From Ehretia macrophylla (taxonomy: Eukaryota; Streptophyta; Magnoliopsida; Boraginales; Ehretiaceae), in contig CM075773.1 in the NCBI GenBank assembly GCA_037974665.1, positions 47,322,080 to 47,386,079 of the forward strand: a stretch of 64,000 bases of DNA. The letters run 5' to 3'. Every line of letters begins with the position of its first letter. Positions within the stretch are counted from its first letter, which is position 1. A model generated the notes under the pieces. It was given only the letters and a program-made list of their open reading frames with translations. It was not told the DNA's origin and did no database searches. This document shows positions 35,681 to 47,353 of this stretch, piece after piece. Made by a program: the position numbers and the translations under genes.

Positions 35681-38600
35681 TGTAACACCCCGATCCCTTT
35701 CGGGATCGTAAGTTCTATTAATCAATCTAATCGCAACCCAATACCAAACCCGTATATAATTTTTAGGGAAAACGGACGGAGTCTCCCTTGTTTCTAGGTA
35801 AAAACAAAACCTACACATTGTACATAAATGGACCAGTACCGTGTCCAAACACATAAACCCCTCAAGGCCATCCGAGCCTTGGTTCTCAGTAAGCAAACAC
35901 CAATAAATGTACATTCCCAGTTTAGAAGCCATCCTAACTCTTTTCTTTAAGACAACTACAAACATGCATTGAATCCAGAACTCATTAATCTATACATAAA
36001 ACTTAAATGACTTTTCTTTACACATTGATTATATACATCTCATGAAAATAAAATCTTTACATCTTTGACAACTCAAGCTACATAGCACGCAAGGCAACTT
36101 TTCAAGCATGATCTATCACATAACCACGAACTTTCCAACTAACACTGCATTTCCTGAAATATGGTGGTGATGAGTGACTCAGGGAGGGCGAAATAGATAT
36201 CGAGGGAGATAGAAGAAGGTCGTACAATGCAAATACGACAGTTAAGCAATATATCCAATAAGAACAGCAATCAATATAATCAACAACACAATAACAATTA
36301 AAGAAAGAATTAATACAACCAATCAAAGTTATACCACACTTTGAAGGCTATGGTTCACTCATACGAGCAATGTACCATTTCACGAGTGGTACATCAATCT
36401 CGAGCTTGATGTTGACAACGATGACAATGAGCGTGCAACCACCTTATAGCTTCTATTGGGTGTACTCCGGATGTACCCCGACACATCTATGACCCAAATC
36501 ACCCAGGGCGGTATCCCTAGCGAGAATGGGAATAGGACACGGAGCTACAACAAACCAACCCTGGCAGCCCGAGACTGCCCAGAGAGGCCCATCACTCACG
36601 CGCCTGACACTATGCAATGCAATACGAGATACAAGCAATAAACGAGCGATAGCACGAAAGTGCAGATTTGTATCAAAATTCAATATATCAAGCACTTACA
36701 ATCAATAATAGCAATCAATTAACTTTTCAAGCATGATTATCATTAATATCAACAAGATTATCAATTAACAAGCAATAGCAGTTCAAATAACAAAAAACTA
36801 CAAATAACACTATTCAATCTCTAACTTCCAAATGCAATTACGAACAAACGAGCTATAGGATTGAGAAACCGTCTTCATTACCCTCACTACGGCACTACAA
36901 GGCACGTTTCTATGTCACGAAATCTCACTTCCCCAACCGAAGCCCGAAAGTCCACCTAGTACATTTGAACTATAATTATGCTAACCGGTCGCTCAATCAA
37001 CGCCACAACAGCCCTTAATAGCAAAACCCCCAACTCAATTCGAGCACGGTCAACACTTGGTCAAACGGCCCCTTTATGTTTCATTGTCTAATTTTCAATT
37101 TTAACAAAGGCCGGTCCGTTTTTATTGCACATTTAATCATCCTAACACTAATGGCACCTAATCAAATCAAGAAATCGCAATTCGGATCGAAAATTCAAAA
37201 ATCTAGGGTTTTACTATTTATTTTTACTATTCACATTCTTCCCTAATTCAAATACGCAATTTCAATCGTAAAAATTGCTAAATAACTAATAAGCAATGCT
37301 CTACGAACCCTAAGGAAGTTATTTCAAGCAATAACAGGCATTATAACGTGATAAATATCAAATCTGAAAATTTGAAACAAAAATCAAATTCAAATAAAAA
37401 TACACAAAAACGTAAAAACCCTTACAATGATTGAAGAGTAGAGGTTGAAGATGCTCTAGCAACAATCCTTGAGCGATTCCAAGCAAAATCGTGGAAGAAA
37501 ATTGAAGAGAAAATTTTCCTTTTTTTTTTTGCTCCATGGAGTGTCGGCCTCCATGGAGTTTTGCCTTGTTTTTTTTTTTTTGTTTCCTTCCTTTGGTTTA
37601 TATACTTTGCAAATAACTTAAGTAAATATATGTAATATAAATCACTCAAGCAATCATCAAAGCCACCGCCCACACAAATTGCACCGCTTCATTTCATTTG
37701 CTTCTACATTCGGACCACTATTTGCTTTTCTTTCTTTTTTTTTTCTTTTTTTTGTTTCACGGCTCAAGTCTCAACAAGGTCCACCAATTTGTTTCCTATG
37801 TTTTATATGGTTGCTGACTAGATGAAACAAATAAAGATTTAAGCTAATGCCAAGGTTCACGGTTTGACTTTGGAAATTCGGTTGACCTTTTTGTTTTCTT
37901 GACTTAGCTTCCAGGTTTGCTTTTTTTTTTTTTTTTTTTTTAATAGTAGTTAACTAATATATAAATCTAAAAACTAAGGTAATAAAGTTCACTATGGCTA
38001 TAATCCAATTGGCTGGAGCTTTTGACTCTTTTTTTTTCTTTGTTTACTTATTCATTTTTTAATGCTCTTATATCCTAACTACATATATAACTTAATATAA
38101 ATTGTATATCAAAAGACTACTAAAGCTAATCGTCTTGGCTACGGGTTGGGCTTACTAAATTAATTTAACTAACAGACTATAACATTCTAGGCCCAAATCA
38201 AATAAATACTAGGCTTAAACAAAAAAATACCTAAGCCCAAGTCAACATCTTTCTAATCCTACACCCCCGGGAATGGCACCTAAAGATTTCATTGAACGAA
38301 TGCACGGAATAAATTAATTAAAACAAATATGAAAGCATACAAAATAAATAAAATAAAATCACTCTGGGTTCGGGAAAGTTAATTAAATGTAGACAAATAA
38401 TAAATATAAGATAATTATTTCTATCATTTAAACGCAACTCAAATAAGTACAATTATTACTAAAAATATTAAGATAGCACGTTCAGTTTCAGGCCAACTAA
38501 ATAAATATAATTATTAAAAATGATAATCTAGCTCGTTCAGGTCCAGGTCAATTAAGTAATTATAATTATTAAATATATTAATCTAACTCATTCAGGTCCG

Positions 38601-38988
38601 AGTCCATTAAATAAATGTAATTATTAAACATATTAATCTAACTCATTCAGGTCCGGGACAACTTAATAAACATAATTATTAAACATATTATGATAACTCG
38701 TTCAGGTCCGGGTTAATTAAATAAATGTAATTATTTAAAATAATAATCTAGTTCGTTCAGGTCCGAGCCCGAGCTTCCCATTCAAATAGTGACACAAATT
38801 AATTTTAAAGCCAATTAGAATAAATTTAAGTAAATAAAATAATAAACTATGTGTCCCAGGCAAATCAACTAATTATAAATTAACTAAAAAATAGATATTA
38901 TTGCACGTATCCCAAAAATAATGCAAAGAAGTGAAATAGATAAATATAAATGAATATTATAAATGCATCGTCAGACTCGGGTATTACA
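35681..38988 (-). repeat. LARD 5' LTR (minus-strand sense)
   Basis: A 3308-bp LTR bounded by TGTAACACCCC and GGTATTACA, aligned along its whole length with 31146-34476. Differences include T-run lengths and scattered substitutions, most at the left end. Confidence 0.93.
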
Positions 38989-41659
38989 TTATCTCTGCCG
39001 CGGGTATATCCATGGATGCGAACAAGATTAGTACTATGCTACAGTGGTTGATGTCAACATCAATCCGTGACCTTTGTGCATTCTTGGGGTTAACAGGTTA
39101 CTATCGTTGGTTCATACGACGATACACAGCCATCGCTGGCCCTCTCACTGACTTACTGCGCAAGGATGCTTTCATATGGACTAACGAAGCATCTGCAGCT
39201 TTTGAACAATTGAAGACAGCCATGACTTCTGCCCTAGTACTCTCATTGCCCAATTTCTCAACTCTTTACTCTGTGGAAACTGATGTGTCTGGGGTGGCAA
39301 TTGGCGTTGTCCTTACACAATCGGGATACCCAATTGCTTATTTTAGTAAGAAATTATCGACTTGAATGCAGCATGCGTCCACCTACCGCATGGAAATGTA
39401 TGCCATTACTAGTGTTGTATCAAAGTGACGCTATTATTTGTTGGGGCATAAATTTTATATCATCACATACCAGCAAAGCTTAAAGAATTTAACAAATCAA
39501 ACAATCCAAACTCTTGAACTGTAGCAATGGCTCAGCAAATTATTGGGGTACACATTTGAAATTTGTTATCGCCCAAGAAAACATAATATCGTGGCTGATG
39601 TTCTATCGCGACCCCCAGTCGCATCTCTTTTGGCTATTTCTACTCCGTCATTGGATCTTGTGGCAGCAATTAAGGAGGCTAACCTTGTTGATCCTGAGCT
39701 GGTCCAACTTCATCAGCAAATTAACGAACAACACAATCTGCCTACTAATATTACTGTTCGAAATGGTATGCTCTATTATCGGGATCGTTTGTTCATTCCT
39801 TCCAACTTATGACCCGACGTATCGTATGATTTCCATTCATCACCGATGGGTGGACACGCTTGTTTTTTCAGGACCTTGCAACGTCTACAATCTATTTTTT
39901 ATTGGCTTACGCTTCGGAAAGATGTTAAGGCGTACGTGGCTTAGTGTTTGATATGTCAACAGGCTAAGTTCCTCAACACATCACCGGTAGGCCTTTTGCA
40001 ACCTCTACCTATCCCATCTCAGGTATAGGAGGACTTGGCTATGGATTTCATAACACGCCTGCCTATGTCTCACGGAAATCAGAAATTTTGGTAGTAATTG
40101 ATCGACTCTCCAAGTATGCACATTTTGTACCCCTTGTGCCAAATCCAACAAGCCTCACAGTGGCTAATATTTTCCACACATAAATTATACGCTTACATGG
40201 AGTTCCAAGGTCTATAATCACTGATCGCGACCCCCTCTTTCTCAGTTCATTTGGGCAAGAATTGTTTCGTTTGCAAGGAACAAAATTAGCAATGAGCTCT
40301 GCCTACCACCTACAAACCGACGAGCAAACTGAAAATCTCAACAAAAACTTGGAGTTATACCTCCGATGTTATGTCATGGACTTCCTCAAACAATTGGTTA
40401 AGTTTATGTCGTGGGCAGAATTTTGGTACAACATGGCTTTTCATTCTTCAATTGGCATGACGCCCTTTTATGCTCTCTATGGACGCGATCATCCCACTCT
40501 TCTCCACTACACTCCACAGTACTCTACCAACGCAGCTGTGGACGCATAATTGTTTTCTCGAGATGAGATATTAAAACTTCTTAAAAAGAACTTGAATCGT
40601 GCTCAACAGTACATGAAACACCAGGCGGATAAAAGAAGGACTGATGTTGAATATACTGAAGGATCATGGGTCCTTGTTAAGTTGTAGCCATATAGACAAC
40701 ACTCTATTCATGGCTATGGAAACCATAAGTTGGGGCGTCGCTACTTCGGTCCATACAAAATTCTGGCACGCATTGGCAAAGTAGCTTACCACCTACAGCT
40801 ACAACCTGAGGCGAAAATCCACCCAGTTTTCCACGCCTTTCTTCCAAAACCATTCCAGGGTACCCCACCCACGGTTGGTGTTACGGGTTCTCCATATCCT
40901 ATGGTTTCATTTCCATAACTCAAACCAGTTAAGGTTCTTGACTCTCGTGTTATCATCTGCCAAGGCAAACCAGTTTCACAACATTTGGTTCAATGGGATA
41001 ACCTTCAGGTAACAGAAGCAACTTGGGAGGACACTTCAACTTTCAACAAGCTCTATCGTTCGTGGAACCTTGAGGACAAGGTTCATTTACAAGAGGGGGG
41101 CACTGCAACAAACTCTCCTGTTGACGACATCACCGAATCATTCCCAACCGTCAGCACAAGCTTGGTGCCTAGAAGGAGCTCACGCAGAAGAGTTACACCT
41201 CATCATTTGCATGACTATGAGATTCCACACTAATTGAAAGCAATATAAATATCACACAGAGAGGACTGTAGAGGCATCTGAGAAAAGTTGTTAATTGTTT
41301 TCTTTAGCTGGAGGTGGCTCCTCGAATCGACAAATCTATCTTTTACATTCTGTTTTTTTGAACTTCTCTGTAATTTTCTTACAATCAATAGCAATCCTCT
41401 ACTTTCGGTTCTGTTCTTTGCATTTTACTTCTATCAATATTCCACAATGTTTATAGCCATTAGCAGTCTGCTCATGTATTGCTTGTCGTATCATGTTATG
41501 TCGAAAATTTTGTTGAACAATTCTTCTCATTCTTATGCGAAAATTTTTCAAAAAGTTATGGTATTTTTTGGTTCTTTGTCAATGGTGTCTCTATATTCAG
41601 TTCTCCCATCCGTCCAGTTCTGTATTTGCTGCCCATCTGTTTTTCAACAGGTGACCTGA

Positions 41660-42949
41660 TTTGACTTTCGTCCTTGGAATTCTTCATCCTGGCATGGGAC
41701 ACAATATAGACGAAAGACGATTTGACTTTCGTCTTTAGCCTATATCGCTCCTAGCCTTTCTCTTTCCTTCCTTTCTAGCCTACCTCTAAAGTTCTTCGCT
41801 GTCACCTAGGCTCGAGACATGCCTCCTATCATGCTTTCTTCCCTGCCTCCGTACAACACTTAAAATCCAAAGGTGACTTCTCTCCTAACTAGCTTGCTAC
41901 CCAGGAAGCTCCTCTGCTCTGACCTCGTTGCAGTTAACTGTTTTGGCATAGGGACCGGCGGGTTATAGGGCTTATAAGGGGGTCCTGGGGCCTTCTGAGT
42001 TTTTAGAGATTTTGAAACTTATTTTTTTGAAGCGGCGAAAACTCTCGCGAAATTCCCAAGGCGAAACCTCGAAAGACTTTTCACTTGTCTTCTGCAAGTC
42101 TGAGACCTTACTTCTGCCACTATTCGACTTTTGCAAGTCCTTATCTCAAAAAAATATCCTTATAGTCTCATCTATCTCAGAGTTACTCTATGCTACTTTT
42201 AGTAGTGTTATGCCCCAAGGTACTGAAAACATAGGCATTTTCCTATTTATTCAAAAACATAATCATGTCATTTAAACAAGACTTAAGGGTTATTCTTCAA
42301 CGGATGTGGGACCCACTTCTATTTCTAAAGCATGGATCTCACAAGCTCCTACACGTTGGTAGAACCTACACCTCTAATAATTTTCATGACACTTAATTCA
42401 ACATGAATGACACCAGGACAAACTCAGTGAAAGAATGAAGAAGAATATAGAACAGAGAGAGCTCATGTTATGCCTTTTAATATAACCAACATGATGTAGG
42501 CCAATGCTCATTAAGATGGCTCGTTAAATAACTATGCAAGTTCTTGTTTGTTGCATTACATGTAGCATAATGGTGGACAACCAGACAAATAGACAGCTAC
42601 ATGAATTAGCTTATCTACTCCCCCAATAGTACTATAAGAATCAATAATGAACTAGAAACATAACATAAACAAGACTTGATGCAAGCAGGAAAAGAGACTG
42701 ACACATAGATGTCAAACGTTATTTTTAGATGTTAAAAATACTGTGATTTAGGGATTCATAGACCCAAGCTTATTAAACTAGTACAACAAATTAATTATCA
42801 CCAACATAAACCAGTCTACAAACTATTCTTGTACTAACAGGATATTTCTAAAAGCATGCCACTAATCTATCATTCATCACAAGAGCACTTCTTTACATAA
42901 CTTGGATTGGATTACGACTAGAGTTCATGCTTGAGTTTCTTGAAGAAGG
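41660..42949. other. intergenic; duplicated segment 42361-42640
   Basis: No gene is supported. Two copies of 'gatttgactttcgtc' (about 41659 and 41720) sit just after the split gene. Positions about 42390-42620 match 53700-53830: both have 'gacaaactcag(t/a)gaaagaatgaag', then 'gatgtaggcca' and a 'tagcataat' phrase. This is part of the duplication that also includes the two host gene copies. Confidence 0.5.
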
Positions 42950-43070
42950 ATTGGCATGTCGTGCCTTCAACTAATTTCAATGATAGAGAAGGTAGTCGTG
43001 TAACACCAATGGATTCCCCTAAACTCAGCTTTTGAAATGCCAAGCAGTTCATTATAGAGCAGGCACAGAC
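42950..43070 (-). pseudogene. gene fragment, copy 1 of a duplicated exon
   Basis: On the minus strand a stretch reads LSLGESIGVTRLPSLSLKLVE, closely matched by LSLGESIGVSRPASLSLKLVE at 43585-43700. Conservation of a reading frame between two nearby copies, with most differences tolerated, suggests a decayed coding exon rather than random DNA. I do not recognise the family, and no start, splice sites or further exons could be assigned with confidence. Confidence 0.45.
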
Positions 43071-43584
43071 AACAGCATATACGATGCACCAAACGAATTG
43101 AGAATCTCTAAATATTGGAAAAGATAGTCATTGTATCAATGAGTTACAAAGCAGAGGACATAACATAGACAACCTTAAAATGGGGGCAGAATTCAGTATG
43201 AATACATCGTCTTATTAATCATGTCAATGCAACACTGATAATTAGATTGCTCACCTAAAATCAGCAAAAATAAAATTCAAATAAAAAGTTGGTCCCATTA
43301 ATTTCTTAGTTAATTGTCTAAGTAAAACAAGGATCAAAATACATATCCTACATACAAAAAAGCCGAAATTGAACAAGTATTTTATATAGCTAGTTTTTGA
43401 TGCGTTGCATGGCTAGTTTTGGGTGTGACCACACTTGGTCGACCCGTTGACTCATCATTATAATACAGTTGTATTTATTTTTATTTAAATACAATCGATT
43501 GCTTAAAAAATAAAAAAAATAAAAAACCATTACTGGTCCTACAGACCATGTGTTGTTGACCGTGATATTTTGCATGAAAAGCCA
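43071..43584. other. non-coding spacer between duplicated exon fragments
   Basis: AT-rich, with no supported frame. It may hold intron sequence of the decayed gene represented by the two flanking fragments. Confidence 0.35.
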
Positions 43585-43700
43585 ATTGCCTTGTCAAGCT
43601 TTCAACTAATTTCAATGAGAGAGAAGCAGGTCGTGAAACACCAATGGATTCCCCTAAGCTCAGTTTTGAAATGCCGAGCAGCTCATCAACATTGAACTCA
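43585..43700 (-). pseudogene. gene fragment, copy 2 of a duplicated exon
   Basis: The minus-strand frame reads NEFNVDELLGISKLSLGESI and continues GVSRPASLSLKLVESLTR, parallel to copy 1 at 42950-43070. Its upstream end (right side) stops within 15 bp of the Mutator-like element at 43715, whose insertion may have cut the exon. The family is unknown to me. Confidence 0.45.
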
Positions 43701-44079
43701 TTTCTTAAAAAGAAGGGAAAATATCACTCCGTCTCCCTGTAATATGCGAAATTATCACTCTATCCCCCTATTTTTGTAAAACTCCAAAAAAGCCCCCTGT
43801 ATTATTAAAAAGTCCTTACACTACTCCCTCCATGTCTCTTTTAAGCTATTAAATGATATTTTTACTCTTTTAAATACATATATTTTTTTCTTTTTTTTCT
43901 TTCATCTCCACCTATTTATCAAAAATTTAAAAAGAATTAAAAAAATTTTAAAAAAAAGATCATCTTCTCCAAACACCCCACCCCCTCCCCCTCTCCCACT
44001 CCCACGTTGCTGCTAGCGTTCGTTATTGCTGCCAGAGTTCGCTGCTGTGCCAAATCCGACGTAGCAGCGAGAGGCGGAA

Positions 44080-44165
44080 GTGGAGGTGGAGGTGGAGGTG
44101 GAGGTGGGGGTGGGGGTAAGGAAGGGGAAGGTGGGGGCTGTCAGGTGGGGGTGGGGGGTTTGGGG
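44080..44165 (+). repeat. GGT/GGA-rich loop of the foldback element
   Basis: A G-rich triplet run (ggaggtggaggtgg type) with several GGGGG blocks, able in principle to form G-quadruplexes. The glycine-rich frame read through it is not a gene. Confidence 0.75.
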
Positions 44166-44409
44166 AAGATGATTATTTTTTTTAATTTTTAAATTTGTTT
44201 TTAATTATTTTTAATTATTTTTTGATAAATATGTGGAGATAAAGGAAAAAAAGAAAAAAAATATGTATTTAAAAGGATAAAAAAGTCATTTAATAGTTTA
44301 AAAAAGACATGAAGGGATAGTGTGATGATTTTTTAATAATACATGGGCTTTTTTGGAGTTTTACAAAGACAGAAGGGTAGAGTGATAGTTTCGTATATCA
44401 CAAGGGGGC

Positions 44410-45899
44410 TGATGTATTCATATTTTTGGGCTTATTTCTTTGCATTTTTAAAATTAATTATTCACATTTATTGAATTGTTTGATCATTTTAATTGTGTTT
44501 TTGTACATATAGGAATTGAATGATGAAAGAAGATTTGGGGTCAAATTAGAAGAAAATTGGATGAAAAAGAGAGATTTGAATTTTGTTGGAGAGAATAGAA
44601 CAAAAAGAAGAAAAGAAGAAAAAGATATTTGACCAAGGCCTAAGCCTTGGCCGTTGGTCAACCCAAGTTTGCAAAAAGAAAGAAGACAAATAAAAAAAGG
44701 CCTGGCTGCAATAGCTTTTAAACATTAAGTCCAAATTGGACTTTGAACCAATGAAAGTCAACAGAAAAGAAAACAAAGAAAAGAAATGTGATCAAAAAGC
44801 CCACATGACTAAATAGGGCGGTGCACTTGGTTATAAAAAGCATGCAGCAGCAAACCAAAAGAAAAAAAGAACAAGCCACGGCGCGAGGAAAATAAAGGAG
44901 CTGGGCGGCGCCAAAAGAAATAGAAAAACAGAGAAGAGTTTCGACGGCAGGAAAATTGTTGAAGCCAGAAGATTAGCTCCACGACGCAAGAAGAGAGGAA
45001 GAAAAGGCAGAGAACGACACACGTTTCAATCAGATTCTTCTTCAATTTCATGTTGTTTCGAGCTTTTATTTGAGGTTTTGTCATTCAATTGGGGTTTAGA
45101 TTCTATAATTTTGACTTATTTAAATTATTTTATGGAGAAGTTTAATTTATTTTTGTTTCATGATTTTGATTCAAGTCCTTTGAATATGAATAATTAAATT
45201 TTTGTTTAGGGTAGCATTACTATTTAGTAGTTTAATTCTTTGGTCTCGAACTTGGTTTGAATATTTTGATGCTACTTTTATATATATTTGATTTACATAT
45301 TTTATGCTTCTAGCTAGTGTTTTATAGGAATTCATATAGTAGATCAAATATATAAATTGAGATTTATTGCGAAAACTATAGGTTGTACCATAGTTTTCCA
45401 CACTTAATTAATTAACTAGTGAACCTAGGATTTTAGGACAAATCTATATTCCGCGTTACACCTCTAAACTAGGTCTAACCCGTTAATTAGTTAACTTTAG
45501 GTAATTAATTAATCAATTAGGCTTGTAGTCTAATTTTGCATCAAAATAGGATATCCTAAGTTCGAGCCTACAATTAAAGCTTTGCATAAGAATCTGATCC
45601 CTAAACCCTTCCCAATTGCAATCAAAACTCAATTTTAGCTCTCACATATTTTAGCTTTCAATTTAATTCTAGCTTTATTTTATTCTTCATTAATTTTAGT
45701 TCAAAACACCAATTCATAATTTAATTTAATTTAATCACTTAGGCACTTCACACTCACTTTTCCACGAACTTTCAAATTGCCTCCCTGTAGATTCGACCTC
45801 GCACTAAGCACGCTACACTACAATTACTCGTGCACTTGCGAGTTAAAACTTAGCTTAGAATTGATCTTAACTTTTATACCCTAAGCTAAGTACCCATCA
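44410..45899 (+). mobile_element. solo LTR, 1.49 kb, in the Mutator-like element
   Basis: It begins TGATGTATTC and ends TACCCATCA, with 5-bp inverted ends TGATG/CATCA. A perfect target duplication GGGGC lies at 44405-44409 and 45900-45904. Removing it restores the arm of the foldback element exactly. The phrase 'ccctgtagattcgacctcg' near 45783 resembles the LTR end of some Ty3/gypsy elements, so that origin is suggested. No second LTR or coding region. Confidence 0.9.
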
Positions 45900-45929
45900 G
45901 GGGCGGAGTGATATTTTTCCTAAAAAGAA

Positions 45930-46366
45930 TAATAAAATTCTGTTTGATAATATTCTTGAAAATATATATATATATATTTTTTAAAAAATTAAACAAAGAA
46001 ATTTGTTTGGCATGATTGTTTTTAGAAAAAATGCACAAATAATCTCTATTGTTTATCTGAAATTTTAAAATCGTCCATATTGTTTAAAATTAACTAATTT
46101 AGTCTCTATATTTTTTAAAAAGAATTTCAATTCATCCTTGTTATTCAAAATTAACCAATTTAACTCCTATTATTTCCCAAAAACATATTCTCCTTCATTG
46201 TACGCTTAAGTCCACTATCTGTTTCATGCTTTATCTACTAATTAATAAATATTATTTGTCATCAAAGCAGCTGTAAATTTGAATTTTTAGTTTGTTTTCT
46301 TTTAGCTAACATGTAAAACACAATTAAGGAGTAATTGGGGCAAAACCATGAAAGTAAAAGACAAGG
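45930..46366. other. intergenic, nothing recognised
   Basis: AT-rich sequence with phrases such as 'aattaaccaatttaactcc' repeated loosely around 46090 and 46150. No frame or element boundary is supported. Confidence 0.35.
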
Positions 46367-46695
46367 GTAGCGATTGGTATATTAGAATAAATTTGGACAG
46401 GAATGGAATGAACCAAGGGATGTAATGAAATTGAGAATGGAATGAACTTGGGAATAAGAATGACATGTTTGGTATACTCTAGGAATTAAGAGTAGTAATG
46501 CGAATGACTTGTATAATATGACATAATTGCCATTTTATTATTATAATATTAAAAATAAGAATAAATATAAATATAATCGTAAACAATATAAACATAAATA
46601 ATAATAATAATAATAATAACAACAAGAAGAAATAATAATAACAAAATAAAAATAAAAAATAAATATTAATAATAATAACAACAACAACAACAATA

Positions 46696-46727
<32 letters not shown>

Positions 46728-46887
46728 TAAAAATATAAATAAAATCACTATTATTATTTATTATTATTATTTTTATTATTATCATTTTTTTATTATAATA
46801 ATAATAATTATTATTATTTTCATAATAATATTATTATATTTTTAATTATTATTATTTTATTATTTTATTTATTTATTATTATTATCA

Positions 46888-46931
<44 letters not shown>

Positions 46932-46969
46932 ATTATGATTATTTTCATAATAATATTATTATATTTTTA

Positions 46970-47005
<36 letters not shown>

Positions 47006-47342
47006 TAATCACTATTATTATTATTTTTATTATTATTATTTTATTTTTATTTTAATAATAATAATAATTTTTATTTTCACAATAATAATAATTATAATTA
47101 TTATTATTGTAAAATAAATTATTTATAAAGGGTATGGTAGTCAAGTTGATTACCAAATACATGGGAATAAGTCATTCCCATGTATTTGGTCTGGAATGGT
47201 TATTCCCATGTATGTGGGAATGGGATTCCTTTGGGAATGATATTCCCAAGTTCATTCCCCCATACCAAATATGGGAATTAAAATAGAATTAGAAATGTCA
47301 TCTAATTCCTAACTCATTCCCACATACTAATCACTGCCTAGG
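46367..47342. mobile_element. (TAA)n-bearing MITE-like element, copy A
   Basis: The outer parts are imperfect inverted copies: 'gattggtatattagaat' on the left and, reversed, 'gattagtatgtgggaat' on the right, followed on both sides by 'gggaatgaacttgggaata'-type sequence. The centre (46540-47110) is a long mixture of TAA and TTA triplets. Positions 46478-46640 are repeated in reverse at the window end (about 63850-64000). The superfamily is uncertain, as I could not fix a target duplication. Confidence 0.6.
46600..47110. repeat. (TAA)n / (TTA)n microsatellite
   Basis: Long runs of TAA then TTA triplets with interruptions. The change from A-rich to T-rich triplets along one strand makes the tract self-complementary. 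Apparent minus-strand frames are poly-Leu/Ile artefacts. Confidence 0.9.
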
Positions 47343-47353
47343 GGTGTGACTAA

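Larger units (their letters stand above)
31146..38988 (-). mobile_element. LARD-like LTR retroelement nested in the gypsy element
   Basis: Two long LTRs (31146-34476 and 35681-38988) flank an interior of only ~1.2 kb with no coding domain. The target duplication TTATC is exact (31141-31145 and 38989-38993) and lies in the reverse-transcriptase region of the host element. Orientation is minus. The complement of primer site TGGTATCAGAGC (tRNA-iMet) sits at 35667-35678 next to the right-hand LTR, and a purine tract precedes the left-hand LTR on the minus strand (about 34477-34490). Long LTRs with a short non-coding interior fit a LARD, dependent on another element's proteins; internal loss from a larger element is the alternative. 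LTR similarity by eye is roughly 94-96%. Confidence 0.93.
28695..41440 (+). mobile_element. Ty3/gypsy chromovirus-type element, broken, with nested insert
   Basis: Parts are in gypsy order. Gag lies at about 28.7-29.7 kb with a Pro-rich run near 28910-28960 and a zinc-knuckle-like region near 29735-29780. A protease-like domain follows at about 29.95-30.3 kb. Reverse transcriptase starts at about 30.5 kb with the FDDVLIY motif near 30994, is interrupted at 31146, and continues after 38993. RNase H lies at about 39.1-39.6 kb and integrase at about 39.8-40.6 kb. A chromodomain-like end lies near 40.93-41.09 kb (VQWDNL, ATWED). It is broken, with many breaks. I could not recognise a pair of LTRs; part of a 3' LTR may remain near 41.25-41.44 kb. 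The ends are approximate, set by comparison with the intact host paralogue. It is older than the element nested in it. Confidence 0.85.
28586..41655 (+). pseudogene. host membrane-protein gene copy split by retroelements
   Basis: The left piece, 28586 to about 28694, starts MADAARTNHFLHFFGENFYG. It is clearly related to residues 1-37 of the intact gene at 50859 (MAETARTSNFLHLLGQNLYG). The right piece, about 41440-41655, resumes with MFIAISSLLMYCLSYHV and SHSYAK, matching residues 77-127 of the intact copy, then decays after about 41600. Residues about 38-76 of the intact protein have no counterpart here, so the insertion was accompanied by loss of the first membrane span. Between the pieces lie about 12.7 kb of Ty3/gypsy sequence with a nested LTR element. 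It cannot make a full protein. The family's function is unknown to me. Confidence 0.85.
43715..45920. mobile_element. Mutator-like foldback element, native length ~711 bp
   Basis: Arms of roughly 250-280 bp are inverted copies: left from GGGAAAATATCACTCC (43715 to about 43990), right from about 44160 to 44404 and 45905-45920, ending in the reverse of GGAAAAATATCACTCC. A 9-bp target duplication TAAAAAGAA lies at 43706-43714 and 45921-45929, the size typical of Mutator-like elements. The centre (about 43975-44165) is a C-rich tract followed by a G-rich GGTGGA repeat. There is no transposase, so it is non-autonomous. A solo LTR (44410-45899) lies within the right arm, close to its outer end. Confidence 0.93.

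Noticed and set aside
44007-44192. Gly-rich frame, GRP-like
   Set aside because: It arises from the GGT repeat in the loop of the foldback element and has no signal peptide or conserved flank.
46479-46748. Leu/Ile-rich apparent membrane protein on the minus strand
   Set aside because: It is a reading of the TAA/TTA microsatellite.
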